A stretch of DNA of 64,000 bases, from the NCBI RefSeq assembly GCF_042684865.1, contig NZ_JBHUML010000003.1:62001-126000 (forward strand). The letters run 5' to 3'. A program made the translations under genes and the position numbers. Position 1 is the first letter of the stretch; the number at the start of each line of letters is the position of its first letter. This stretch comes from Salibacterium lacus (lineage in GTDB: Bacteria; Bacillota; Bacilli; Bacillales; Marinococcaceae). Shown here piece after piece: positions 34,632 to 43,398 of this stretch. The notes under the pieces were generated by a model. It saw nothing but the letters and a program-made list of their open reading frames with translations, was not told where the DNA came from and did no database searches.

Positions 34632-35465
34632 TTGAACGCTGCTGTTGTTAATATGAGTGTATTACCCAGTTCTTTTCTGCACTTCTTTGCCGGGCAGCTT
34701 TGTGAGTCCGGTTCTACATGGAATATGGTTCTGCCCGGCCGTTTTAAAGCGGAATGGCACCCATTTGACCCCGATCGGTTTGCCCGGAGCGCCCCATTCT
34801 CCCCCATGCAGCTGAAACAGTGGGAAGTAACGGAGACACTGCAGGCACATGCGGACATGGTACTGCTTCTGACCGATCCGCTGACATCGGAAAAGGAATT
34901 GCAGCAGTTCTTAAAAGACATTGGACAGCCGGTCTTTATGCTGCCGGTCTCCATTTTTTATCCGATTATCCGTGAGTCGGAATCTATCGGGTATGATACC
35001 GCGCTCAATGAAATCGTACAGTACGCTCTCAGTGTTGCCGACACTGCCGATTCCATGAAATACGACAATCCGAGGCTGTTTTTTCTTCAGCTTCCCGACG
35101 GTGCGTCTCTTCATTTGACAGAAGATACCGCGCTGTGCACCGGGGGATTGAAACTGAATAACGCCGATGAACAATCGATGCAGCACTTCACACGGGAGCT
35201 GGAACAACATTACCAAAGCGGGCACACTTTTGCTCTGGCCGCTGTGGAGGAATCAGTGGACCTTGCCGAGGTACAGAAACGTCTGCCTCAAAACCGGTCC
35301 CCTCATGTCAATGTTGTAACCGTTGACAGTGCTCAGTGTCTCGGACCGAAGTTTACGGCAAAAGACAGACTCTTGATGGTCCGCGCCGCCCGGAAGGCAG
35401 ATGAATGGAGGCGTTCTTCCCTGAAGGCGTCCTATCAGGTGGAATGGTTTCACATCACCGCATAA
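34632..35465 (+). CDS. Phosphofructokinase-like protein lacking catalytic motifs
   Basis: 277 residues. By eye the chain follows ATP-dependent 6-phosphofructokinase from about residue 75: VFMLPVSIFYPIIRESESIGYDTALNEIV lies where PfkA has its substrate loop and GFDTALN helix, then ADTADSM, PRLFFLQLPDGASL, GHTFALAAVEESVDLAEV and TAKDRLLMVRAARKADEW. The ATP loop GGDGS is replaced by TDPLT (81-85), TIDND by FYPII (109-113) and the HIQRGG loop by SAQCLG. So it should not catalyse the PfkA reaction; a sensory or regulatory role is possible. The start is probably TTG with GGTGATG upstream. It precedes tkt by 36 bp and is likely co-transcribed. Confidence 0.7.
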   Translation: MNAAVVNMSVLPSSFLHFFAGQLCESGSTWNMVLPGRFKAEWHPFDPDRFARSAPFSPMQLKQWEVTETLQAHADMVLLLTDPLTSEKELQQFLKDIGQPVFMLPVSIFYPIIRESESIGYDTALNEIVQYALSVADTADSMKYDNPRLFFLQLPDGASLHLTEDTALCTGGLKLNNADEQSMQHFTRELEQHYQSGHTFALAAVEESVDLAEVQKRLPQNRSPHVNVVTVDSAQCLGPKFTAKDRLLMVRAARKADEWRRSSLKASYQVEWFHITA

Positions 35466-35501
35466 AACATTCCCGAAGCATAATAGAAGGAGGACATAAC
35501 T

Positions 35502-37508
35502 TTGTCACATTTTACAGAAGAAGATAAACTGGCTGTACAGACGATTCGGACGCTTTCCATGGACGCAGTGGAAAATGCACAGTCCGGCCATCCCGGAATG
35601 CCGATGGGTGCCGCTCCAATGGCGTACACGCTGTGGAGCAGATTCTTTAAGACCGATCCCGATAACCCGGACTGGATCAACCGCGACCGTTTCGTCCTGT
35701 CCGCAGGTCACGGATCGATGCTTTTATACAGTCTCCTGCATTTAAGCGGGTATGATATCAGTCTGGACGATTTAAAAGAGTTCAGAAGCTGGGGAAGTAA
35801 AACCCCGGGACACCCGGAATCTGCTGATACACCGGGAGTGGACGCCACCACCGGTCCGCTCGGTCAGGGAGTTGCGATGGCGGTCGGTATGGCAATGGCC
35901 GAACGAAAGCTTGCATCCTTGTACAATGACAACAAAACAGAGCTGATTGATCATTATACTTATGCCATCTGCGGTGACGGGGATCTGATGGAAGGTGTCA
36001 GTGCCGAAGCTGCATCTCTCGCCGGCCATCTGCAGCTTGGCAAAATGATTCTTCTTTATGACTCCAATGACATCTCTCTTGACGGTGACCTGAACCGCTC
36101 CTTCTCAGAGAACCCTGCCAAGCGTTTCGAAGCTTACGGCTGGCATGTTCAGTATATCGAGGACGGCGAAGATATGGAGGCTGTCGAGAAGGCCATTAAA
36201 GAAGCTCAGTCTGTTACAGACAAACCTTCCTTTATTGAAGTCAAAACCGTCATCGGTTTCGGCGCACCGAACAAGAGCGGCAGTGCCGCATCCCACGGAG
36301 CTGCTCTTGGCGAGGATGAAGTGAAATTGGCAAAAGAATCTTACGAATGGCCGTTTGAGGAACCTTTCTTTGTTCCCGACCAGGTATACAGCCGTTTTCA
36401 TGATATGATCAAAAAGCCTGGTAAAGCCCAGCATGAAAAGTGGCAGACCCTGGTTGAACAATACGAAAAGAATCATCCGGAGAAAGGTGCCCAGTTTAAA
36501 CGAGCTGTAAATGGTGAGCTGCCGTCTGAATGGGACGCCACGCTTCCGGTTTATCAGGAAGACGATAAACCAAAAGCAAGTCGTGCTGTATCGGGTGAGG
36601 TCATTCAGGAGATTGCCCGCAATGTACCTGAATTCTTCGGCGGATCAGCTGACCTCGGCGGTTCCAATAAAACGCATATCAATGATACCGAAGATTTCGG
36701 GCCGCCTGACTACACCGGAAAAAACGTGTGGTTCGGAGTACGCGAATTCGCCATGGCAGCAGCATTGAACGGCATTGCTCTGCACGGCGGGCTGACGGCG
36801 TTTGCTGGAACCTTCTTCGTCTTTTCCGATTATCTCCGTCCGGCCATCCGGATGGCTTCCATCATGGAACTGCCGGTTAATTATGTATTCACCCATGACA
36901 GCATAGCTGTCGGCGAAGACGGTCCGACGCATGAGCCGATCGAACAACTTCCTTCGATGCGTGCTATTCCAGGAATTTCGGTCATCCGTCCCGCTGACGG
37001 AAATGAAACCCGGGCGGCGTGGAAACAGGCAATGGAAACGAAAGACCACCCGACAGCTCTCGTTTTAACAAGGCAGAACCTTCCCGTTCTCCCCGGCACG
37101 GCAGAACGTGCTGAGGAAGGCGTGAAGCGCGGGGCTTATGTCGTCAGTGATTCAAAAGGAGATCCCGACGCACTGCTTTTGGCGAGCGGTTCGGAAGTAT
37201 CGCTGGCGGTTGAAGCCCAGAAACTCCTCGAACAGGAGAATATTGCGGTCCGTGTTGTCAGCATGCCGAGCTGGGATAAATTTGACAAGCAGGATTCATC
37301 CTACCGCCGTCAAGTTATCCCGCCCGAGGTCAAAGCCCGGCTGGCAGTCGAAATGGCTTCCCCGTTCGGTTGGGAACGCTACACCGGAGAAGAAGGTGCT
37401 GCATTCGGCATCGAAACATTCGGTGCCTCCGCCGCGGGACCGGAAGTCGTGAAGCAGTATGGATTCACTCCTGAAAACGTCGCTTCAAAACTGAAAGAAC
37501 TGCTGTAA
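35502..37508 (+). CDS. tkt: Transketolase
   Basis: 668 residues, the usual length. A thiamine-diphosphate enzyme of the pentose phosphate pathway that moves two-carbon units between sugar phosphates. ENAQSGHPGMPMGAAPMAYTLW, TTGPLGQGVAMAVGMAMAE and the ThDP motif ICGDGDLMEGVSAEAASLAGH are at the N-terminus; GVREFAMAAALNGIALHGG and HDSIAVGEDGPTHEPIEQ are in the middle domain. It starts at TTG with AAGGAGGA eight nt upstream, following the PFK-like gene by 36 bp. A DeoR-like sugar-phosphate regulator follows. Confidence 0.97.
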   Translation: MSHFTEEDKLAVQTIRTLSMDAVENAQSGHPGMPMGAAPMAYTLWSRFFKTDPDNPDWINRDRFVLSAGHGSMLLYSLLHLSGYDISLDDLKEFRSWGSKTPGHPESADTPGVDATTGPLGQGVAMAVGMAMAERKLASLYNDNKTELIDHYTYAICGDGDLMEGVSAEAASLAGHLQLGKMILLYDSNDISLDGDLNRSFSENPAKRFEAYGWHVQYIEDGEDMEAVEKAIKEAQSVTDKPSFIEVKTVIGFGAPNKSGSAASHGAALGEDEVKLAKESYEWPFEEPFFVPDQVYSRFHDMIKKPGKAQHEKWQTLVEQYEKNHPEKGAQFKRAVNGELPSEWDATLPVYQEDDKPKASRAVSGEVIQEIARNVPEFFGGSADLGGSNKTHINDTEDFGPPDYTGKNVWFGVREFAMAAALNGIALHGGLTAFAGTFFVFSDYLRPAIRMASIMELPVNYVFTHDSIAVGEDGPTHEPIEQLPSMRAIPGISVIRPADGNETRAAWKQAMETKDHPTALVLTRQNLPVLPGTAERAEEGVKRGAYVVSDSKGDPDALLLASGSEVSLAVEAQKLLEQENIAVRVVSMPSWDKFDKQDSSYRRQVIPPEVKARLAVEMASPFGWERYTGEEGAAFGIETFGASAAGPEVVKQYGFTPENVASKLKELL

Positions 37509-37520
37509 AAAATATTTCCA

Positions 37521-37562
37521 TCCGGGAGAGGCTGCCTCTTCCGGATTTCTCTATATTTTTTT
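37521..37562 (+). terminator. Terminator of tkt
   Basis: An 11-bp stem TCCGGGAGAGG/CCTCTTCCGGA with one G-U pair and a 3-nt loop is followed by a T-rich tract. Confidence 0.6.
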
Positions 37563-37613
37563 AACAATGTTTATTAAAATAAAACATGCAGTCCGTAAGC
37601 AGGAGGAAATAAA

Positions 37614-38543
37614 ATGGATCAGCTTGCAAAAATGATCGACGCCGCCCGCATGTATTATGAATATGACTACAGCCAGCAGGATATTGCCAAAAAACTGGAG
37701 ATGTCGCGTCCAACGGTTTCGAGGATATTAAAAAAAGCCAAACAGGAAGGCATTGTTGAAGTAACCATCCATGACCCTTCCGAACAAATTGAACAACAGG
37801 CTTCTGCTTTACGGGACCGGTTCGGATTGAAGGAAGTCATCGTTGTTCATGTGGACGAGAAAGAATACACACTAAAAGAAAAACTCGGAGAAGCGGCCGC
37901 TTCGTTTCTCGACAGTCACGTGGAAGACGATGATATTCTGGCAGCCTCCTGGGGTACAACACTGTACGAAACCGCTAAACATATGCAGACGCGTCCCCTT
38001 CCCAATCTCGAAATCGTACAACTGAACGGGGGAGCCAGCCATTCCGGAAGCCAGACGTATGCCACAGAAATCATTCACCTGCTCGGTCGTGCATTTCAGA
38101 CCGATAACTGGCTCCTGCCGCTTCCTGCTATTGTTGATCATGTTTCGGTAAAACATGCAATCGAAACAGACCGCCACATTCAGCGTGTTCTTCAAAAAGG
38201 AAAAGCCGCCCAAAAGGCCATTTTCAGCGTAGGAGCACCGACCATTGATTCTGTATTGATGCAGACCGATTACTTCACGCAGGATGAACTGGTGAAACTT
38301 GACAACGAAGCAGCAGGGGAAATATGCTCCCGCTTTTTTGATGATTACGGACAAATATGTCATGAAGAGTTAAATGAGCGCACCATCGGCATTGAACTGC
38401 ATGAGTTAAAAAAGAAAGAGTTTTCCATTCTCGTCGCCGGCGGTCAGATGAAATACCGGCCCGTTCGGGGAGCACTCCGGGGAGGATACGCTAATATACT
38501 GATCACAGACCAGAAAACAGCCGGCCGGCTCTTAAAAGGCTAA
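37614..38543 (+). CDS. SorC/DeoR-type sugar-phosphate responsive regulator
   Basis: 309 residues. The N-terminal helix-turn-helix is ARMYYEYDYSQQDIAKKLEMSRPTVSRILKKAKQEGIVEV (about 10-50). The remainder is a SorC-type phosphosugar-binding domain with ILAASWGTTLYETAKHM, EIVQLNGGASHSG, AAGEICSRFFDDYGQI, ERTIGIELHELKKKEFSILVAGG and GALRGGYANILITDQKTA. It closely resembles B. subtilis DeoR, which senses deoxyribose-5-phosphate, but no deoxynucleoside genes are near. Placed directly behind tkt, it may instead answer to a pentose pathway intermediate; this is inference. Confidence 0.88.
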   Translation: MDQLAKMIDAARMYYEYDYSQQDIAKKLEMSRPTVSRILKKAKQEGIVEVTIHDPSEQIEQQASALRDRFGLKEVIVVHVDEKEYTLKEKLGEAAASFLDSHVEDDDILAASWGTTLYETAKHMQTRPLPNLEIVQLNGGASHSGSQTYATEIIHLLGRAFQTDNWLLPLPAIVDHVSVKHAIETDRHIQRVLQKGKAAQKAIFSVGAPTIDSVLMQTDYFTQDELVKLDNEAAGEICSRFFDDYGQICHEELNERTIGIELHELKKKEFSILVAGGQMKYRPVRGALRGGYANILITDQKTAGRLLKG

Positions 38544-38557
38544 AGCCGGCTTTTTTA
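38519..38557 (+). terminator. Terminator of the SorC-type regulator gene
   Basis: AGCCGGC stems flank a loop that contains the last codons and stop, followed by TTTTTT. Confidence 0.65.
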
Positions 38558-38691
38558 CGCTATTTATGCTCCACTCCACAAAATTTAAATTTTTTTGACT
38601 TCGTTGTGTCTTTTTTGTGAATCATTTGTTACAATTAAGTTAACAATTAACTGAAAGCGTTTCATCTAATATTCGGAATGAGGTGTTGTTC

Positions 38692-39027
38692 ATGGATGTA
38701 TTGATGTTGTTTATGCTCGTTGCGACATTAGCCCCTCTTTACTTTGCCAAACGTAACCTAAAGGTGACTGCCGTCATACAATTTGCATTGATGCTCGGTA
38801 TGTGGGACTACTTCTTCAGTCATTTCACATCTATTACCGTTCTGAATGCACCGACTTCAATCTTTGCATTCTACGCCAGTCTGCTGCTTGCAGATGCGGC
38901 TGTGATTATGTTTCTCATCAAGTCGATTAAAGAAGTACAGAAAAAAGACTGGATTCAGTCTTTCCGGTCCAGTACCAGATCAAAAGAATATGGAAGATCC
39001 GAGAAATGGAGAAAAAGACTGGGATAA
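38692..39027 (+). CDS. Small three-helix membrane protein, unknown
   Basis: 111 residues with three hydrophobic segments (VLMLFMLVATLAPLYFA, VTAVIQFALMLGMWDYFF and SIFAFYASLLLADAAVIMFLI) and a positively charged cytoplasmic tail (RSSTRSKEYGRSEKWRKRLG). I do not recognise a family. The ATG at 38692 has GAGGTG nine nt upstream. A palindrome TGAAA-GCG-TTTCA lies 31 nt ahead; it is one base short of a proper catabolite-response element. The gene is closed by a terminator. Confidence 0.7.
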   Translation: MDVLMLFMLVATLAPLYFAKRNLKVTAVIQFALMLGMWDYFFSHFTSITVLNAPTSIFAFYASLLLADAAVIMFLIKSIKEVQKKDWIQSFRSSTRSKEYGRSEKWRKRLG

Positions 39028-39045
39028 TATTTTTCCAAGACAAAA

Positions 39046-39106
39046 AATCCGAACGATTCAGTGCTTTTCCTTAAATGAGGAATGCCTGCTGTCGTTCGGA
39101 TTTTTG
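39046..39106 (+). terminator. Terminator of the small membrane protein gene
   Basis: AAATCCGAACGA pairs with TCGTTCGGATTT across a 35-nt loop, followed by T residues. The CCGAACGA stem also occurs in the larger elements at 50.9 and 53.4 kb. Confidence 0.6.
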
Positions 39107-39177
39107 TATAAGGGAAAGTATTGCATTTACTGTCAGGCCTCCAGATGCTGAAGCCGGATTCCTAAATGCCAATCCAT

Positions 39178-39224
39178 TAAAAACGCTTCCGACTATCACG
39201 TGTGATAATCGGAAGCGTTTTTTA
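39178..39224. terminator. Bidirectional terminator between the small membrane protein and qoxD
   Basis: AAAAACGCTTCCGA pairs with TCGGAAGCGTTTTT, with a second short TATCAC/GTGATA stem inside. Runs of A and T lie on both sides. Confidence 0.85.
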
Positions 39225-39259
39225 TTCTTCAGAGACCGGTTTCCCGACCTCTTCCATTA

Positions 39260-39613
39260 TTAATGATCTTGTTCATGTTCTTCCATCTGCATGTCGCCTC
39301 CACCGCCGTCATGGTTGTGGGAGAAACCAAAGGACATTGTCCAGACAGATCCTGCTATAATAACAGCTGCAATGAAAAAGGCATGAAGCATGTTGCCTAC
39401 CTGCAGGCCGCCGCTTTCCGTTTCTGTTAAATGCATGAACATAAACAGTTGGATGAAAGCCTGGATGACTGCCATCACCATGATAGAAATGATAATCCAG
39501 TGAGTGGGAAGGTCGGAGCCAAGCGCCGCCCAGGCCGCAGCCAATGTTAAAACCAGGGAACCAAGAAATCCGACGATGTGCTTTTTAGGGAACTTTTCGT
39601 TCTCTGCGCTCAT
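39260..39613 (-). CDS. qoxD: Cytochrome aa3 quinol oxidase subunit IV
   Basis: 117 residues with three transmembrane helices (IVGFLGSLVLTLAAAWAAL, IIISIMVMAVIQAFIQLFMFMHL, MLHAFFIAAVIIAGSVWTM). The MHLTE pattern after helix 2 is typical of subunit IV. The C-terminal His/Asp/Glu-rich tail HNHDGGGGDMQMEEHEQDH is unusual and may hold metal or protons at the membrane surface. Its ATG directly follows the TAA of qoxC with no gap. Confidence 0.93.
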   Translation of the reverse strand: MSAENEKFPKKHIVGFLGSLVLTLAAAWAALGSDLPTHWIIISIMVMAVIQAFIQLFMFMHLTETESGGLQVGNMLHAFFIAAVIIAGSVWTMSFGFSHNHDGGGGDMQMEEHEQDH

Positions 39614-40222
39614 TTAAACCACCATCCCTATCAGATACACACTCGTGAAGATAAAGATCCAGATAACGTCCAGAAAGTGCCAGTACAATCCAAGAACAAA
39701 TGTCTTCCGGGATGTGACCTGGGTCAAACCACGCTGTTTGAGCTGTATCATCAGCAGGACAGCCCAGCATATCCCCAGTGTAACGTGAAGGCCGTGGGTT
39801 CCGGTCAGAACAAAGAAGCTGGACCAGAAAGCACTGGATGGCATCGAGGCTCCTTCATGGGCGTAATGGACAAACTCGTAAATTTCAAAACCGAGAAATC
39901 CAAGACCCAGAACGAGAGTTATACTAAGCCACGTCAACAGCCCTTTCAGTGAACCCCGGCGCATTTCATGAATCGCAATGCCGCATGTGAAACTACTTGT
40001 TAAAAGCAGGAAGGTCATAATGAGTACCATCGGAAGTTCAAACAGTTCCTGCGGCGTGGGTGCATCCGCCGTGCGGCCGAACAACACGGCAAATGTGCCA
40101 AAGAGAGTCGCAAATAATGCAATTTCCGCCCCCAGGAACATCCAGAACCCAAGAATTGTCATTCTACCTTCATGGGACCGGTATTCCAAAGGGCCTGTCG
40201 TCAATTCTGAGTGGCCGCTCAT
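39614..40222 (-). CDS. qoxC: Cytochrome aa3 quinol oxidase subunit III
   Basis: 202 residues with five transmembrane helices. GFWMFLGAEIALFATLFGTFAVLFGR carries the conserved subunit III glutamate, and FVLTGTHGLHVTLGICWAVLL and GLYWHFLDVIWIFIFTSVYLI are the classic late motifs. It assembles with subunits I, II and IV. The ATG overlaps the qoxB stop (ATGA), and the gene abuts qoxD. Confidence 0.95.
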   Translation of the reverse strand: MSGHSELTTGPLEYRSHEGRMTILGFWMFLGAEIALFATLFGTFAVLFGRTADAPTPQELFELPMVLIMTFLLLTSSFTCGIAIHEMRRGSLKGLLTWLSITLVLGLGFLGFEIYEFVHYAHEGASMPSSAFWSSFFVLTGTHGLHVTLGICWAVLLMIQLKQRGLTQVTSRKTFVLGLYWHFLDVIWIFIFTSVYLIGMVV

Positions 40223-42165
40223 TTTTCTCCCTCCCTTGCTTTTTCTTCCGTTTCTTTAATTTCTTCCACCGACACATGGAAGCCGTCGTCATAGTCAAAC
40301 GAACGTACGACCATGCAGGCAAGTATTCCGATTAAACCTGCAATGGCTACAATCATCCATTCCCAGACGAGACCAAAACCGGCTACGAACATAAAGGCCG
40401 ACATGATAAATGGAACACCGGAGTCACTCGGCATATGAATAGGTTCGAGTTTCTCCTTATCATATGTCGTTCCACCTTCCTGTTTCATCTTCCAGAAGGC
40501 TTCCGGACCGGTTATCTCAGGCACGGTGGCGAAGTTGTAGAACGGTACCGGTGTGGTAGTCGCCCACTCCAGCGCGCGGCCGTCCCAGGTATCTCCGGTT
40601 TTTTCACGCTCGCTGTAACGGAAACTGTAGTAAATATTGTACACAAACACAAGAAAGCCAACAGCCATCAGGACCGCGCCAACAGTAGAAATGACATTGA
40701 GCGGCATCCATTCCGGCTCTATCGAATACGTCCGCCGCGGCATTCCCATGAAACCAAGGAAATACATCGGCAGGAAGCAGACATTAAATCCGATGACAAA
40801 TAACCAGAAACTGATTTTACCCAGCTTTTCATTCATCTTATGGCCGAACATTTTCGGATACCAAAATGTCAGGCCGGCAAAACAGCCGAACACGGTTCCG
40901 GCGATCAGCACATTGTGAAAGTGGGCAACAAGGAAGTACGTATTGTGATACTGATAGTCCGCTGCTGCCATCGCGAGCATAACCCCTGTCACTCCGCCTA
41001 TCACAAAACACGGAATAAAGCCGAGAGACCACAGCATCGGCGTATCAAATCGTATTTTCCCTTTATACATCGTGCCAAGCCAGTTGAATATCTTCACTCC
41101 GGTAGGCACAGAAATCAACATGGTTGTTATCGAGAAGACAGAGTTTACGCCTGCGCCGGCACCCATCGTAAAGAAGTGGTGCACCCACACAAGGAAACTG
41201 AGACCGGCAATAATAACCATCGACCAAACCATCGCTTTGTAACCAAATAGCTGCTTACGGGCAAAAGTGGAAATCACTTCGGAGAAAATACCGAAAGCCG
41301 GCAGTATGACGATATACACTTCCGGGTGACCCCAGAGCCAGAAAAGGTTGGCCCACATCATCGGCATACCTTCACCTGTCAACGTGAAGAACTGTGAACC
41401 GAAAATACGGTCAATCGTCATCAGAGCCAGTGCCACCGTCAAAATCGGGAAGGCAAAGGTAATAATGAAAGATGTAATCAAGCTCGACCATGTGAAAATC
41501 GGCATCCGCATCATTTTCATACCCGGAGCACGCATCTTCAAAATGGTGACCATGAAGTTAATTCCGGTCGCAAGGGTCCCGATCCCCGATATCTGCAGAC
41601 CGAGCAGATAATAGTTAATATTGGGACCGGGATTCAGATTCGGACCGGCCAGCGGCGCATAGTTTGTCCACCCTGCATCCGGTGACCCGCCGATAACAAA
41701 GGAAAGGTTGAACAGCATCGCCCCGAACGCAAACGACCAAAAGCTGACCGCGTTCAGAAACGGAAACGCCACGTCTCTCGCACCGATCTGCAGCGGCACG
41801 ACAAAGTTCATCAATCCAATGAGAAACGGCATTGCCATGAAAATGATCATGATCGTGCCGTGCGTTGTAAATATTTCGTTGTAGTGCTGTGAATTCAGAA
41901 ATTCCGTATTCGGGAGGGTGAGCTGCGCACGCATCAGCATCGCATCCACGCCGCCCCGGAACAGCATCGCTATCGCAGCGATAATGTACATGATTCCGAT
42001 TTTTTTATGATCCACTGTCGTCAGCCATTCACGCCACAAGTATCCCCATTTCTGGAAATACGTCAGAACAAACACTATGGCGATGGAGACGAGGACAATA
42101 GATACCATAGCTCCATAAATTAACGGATCCCCCGTTACCAGGAACTCATTCAGCAGAAAGTCCAT
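40219..42165 (-). CDS. qoxB: Cytochrome aa3 quinol oxidase subunit I
   Basis: 648 residues, about fourteen helices. It holds the heme a and heme a3-CuB centres. Ligand motifs seen are THGTIMIIF (heme a), LWGHPEVYIVILPAFG (CuB and cross-linked Tyr), FLVWVHHFF (CuB) and YFLVAHFHNVL (heme a3/a). ALMTIDRIFGSQFF and the RRTYSIEPEW loop match subunit I of quinol oxidases. GGGGGAG precedes the ATG at 42165; a GTG one codon earlier was not chosen. It lies 33 bp after qoxA. Confidence 0.97.
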   Translation of the reverse strand: MDFLLNEFLVTGDPLIYGAMVSIVLVSIAIVFVLTYFQKWGYLWREWLTTVDHKKIGIMYIIAAIAMLFRGGVDAMLMRAQLTLPNTEFLNSQHYNEIFTTHGTIMIIFMAMPFLIGLMNFVVPLQIGARDVAFPFLNAVSFWSFAFGAMLFNLSFVIGGSPDAGWTNYAPLAGPNLNPGPNINYYLLGLQISGIGTLATGINFMVTILKMRAPGMKMMRMPIFTWSSLITSFIITFAFPILTVALALMTIDRIFGSQFFTLTGEGMPMMWANLFWLWGHPEVYIVILPAFGIFSEVISTFARKQLFGYKAMVWSMVIIAGLSFLVWVHHFFTMGAGAGVNSVFSITTMLISVPTGVKIFNWLGTMYKGKIRFDTPMLWSLGFIPCFVIGGVTGVMLAMAAADYQYHNTYFLVAHFHNVLIAGTVFGCFAGLTFWYPKMFGHKMNEKLGKISFWLFVIGFNVCFLPMYFLGFMGMPRRTYSIEPEWMPLNVISTVGAVLMAVGFLVFVYNIYYSFRYSEREKTGDTWDGRALEWATTTPVPFYNFATVPEITGPEAFWKMKQEGGTTYDKEKLEPIHMPSDSGVPFIMSAFMFVAGFGLVWEWMIVAIAGLIGILACMVVRSFDYDDGFHVSVEEIKETEEKAREGEK

Positions 42166-42198
42166 CACTGTTGCTCCCCCGCTTTCTTTATACCTCTG

Positions 42199-43122
42199 TT
42201 AATCATTTGCCACATCTTCTCCGCCTTCAAGAGCAGGAATGTCATCAAATGCATCGGTTCCGTGGCGTTGAATTAAATAGTCACTGCCGTCCATGCTGCC
42301 ATGATCCACGTATTCGAGATGCGTCGACGAGAATTCCATCTCCTGCAGCAGACCAGGTGCAAGCAGTTCATCATACTGGTTCTGGGTCAACTCCGGAGCG
42401 TTCTGCTTTGTTTCTTCCACCCAGCTTTGAAATTCTTCAGCGGGCTCTGCATGAACATCAAATGTCTGCTCCGCAAAACCAGTGCCTGTAAAGTTGGAGT
42501 TTCTCCCTTCATATGTTCCTGCTTCATCAGCCTGGAGATACAGCGTTGTTTCCATACCGGCCATATTGTACTTCTGACCGCCAAGAGCCGGAATCCATAA
42601 GGATGCCATGGAATCCGCAGATGAGAGCTTGAATTCTATCGCACGATCCGTTGGAATATGAAGATAGTTGACGGACTCAATATCCTGCTCCGGGTAACTG
42701 AAGAACCATTTCCAGTCCGCTGACGTTGCATGAATCACCAAAGGTTCTTTATCACTTGAAGACTCCGGTGGTTCTTCCAACTGATAAATGGTAATGACAG
42801 TCGGGATGGAAAGAGCAGTCACAATAATAAGTGGAACGACTGTCCATATGATTTCAAGTTTCGTATTACCTTCATGTTCCGGGTCGTAGTCTTTATTCTT
42901 GCGGTTGGGACGTTCCCTGAACTTAACCAGCATATAGGTCAAGGCAACCATCACCACAACAACAATGACCAACATCATGATAATGGAAAAAATGATAAGA
43001 TTCTTCTGGCTTTCCCCGACCGGACCCTTTGGATCAAGAACCGGCACGGAACAACCGGCGGTCAACATCAGCAACAATGCAGCAGCCAGCAGTATGCTGT
43101 ACTTCCCCCATTTATTTTTCAA
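42199..43122 (-). CDS. qoxA: Cytochrome aa3 quinol oxidase subunit II
   Basis: 307 residues. The signal peptide ends in LMLTAGC, so it is a lipoprotein; two helices follow (LIIFSIIMMLVIVVVVMVALTYML and LEIIWTVVPLIIVTALSIPTV), then a cupredoxin-like outer domain. Apart from the lipobox there is no cysteine, so the CuA site of cytochrome c oxidases is absent and quinol is the electron donor. VPVLDPKGPVGESQKNLI is typical of QoxA. It starts at TTG with GGAGAGG upstream and heads the qoxABCD operon. Confidence 0.96.
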   Translation of the reverse strand: MKNKWGKYSILLAAALLLMLTAGCSVPVLDPKGPVGESQKNLIIFSIIMMLVIVVVVMVALTYMLVKFRERPNRKNKDYDPEHEGNTKLEIIWTVVPLIIVTALSIPTVITIYQLEEPPESSSDKEPLVIHATSADWKWFFSYPEQDIESVNYLHIPTDRAIEFKLSSADSMASLWIPALGGQKYNMAGMETTLYLQADEAGTYEGRNSNFTGTGFAEQTFDVHAEPAEEFQSWVEETKQNAPELTQNQYDELLAPGLLQEMEFSSTHLEYVDHGSMDGSDYLIQRHGTDAFDDIPALEGGEDVAND

Positions 43123-43356
43123 GGCGTTCCTCTCCTTTCTGAAGCATCGTTCAGGAATTCACTTCACGGTGTTTCCTACATGATAGCAAATCCCCGCCCC
43201 TTGGCGTACATACCCGTTTAGATGTCATATAAATCTCACGGGAATGTTTCAAAATCAACACAAATTAGTCATAAAACGTTCAATGATGCCGTTTTCACGG
43301 TGTTTCTCCTTTTTTAAGCCCACTTTTTCCACGTATAAACAGCGGGGTAACCTTCA
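43123..43356. other. Upstream region of qoxA, no gene
   Basis: This interval holds the presumed qoxA promoter on the minus strand and the rarD terminator at its far end. I see no convincing -35/-10 pair or regulator site. CACGGTGTTTC occurs twice (near 43165 and 43296), a short direct repeat of unknown meaning. Confidence 0.35.
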
Positions 43357-43391
43357 CAAAAGAAAGAGACTTCCGGCAGCGGGGAAGTCTC
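43357..43391 (-). terminator. Terminator of rarD
   Basis: GAGACTTCC/GGAAGTCTC stem with an 8-nt loop, followed on the minus strand by TTTCTTTTG. Confidence 0.7.
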
Positions 43392-43398
43392 GCAGCAT

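Noticed and set aside
38659..38673. A catabolite-response element (TGAAA-GCG-TTTCA) before the small membrane protein gene
   Set aside because: It is palindromic but one base shorter than the 14-nt consensus, so the second half-site is out of register.
42199..43122. Cytochrome c oxidase subunit II
   Set aside because: No CuA cysteines are present; the lipobox cysteine is the only one, which indicates a quinol oxidase.
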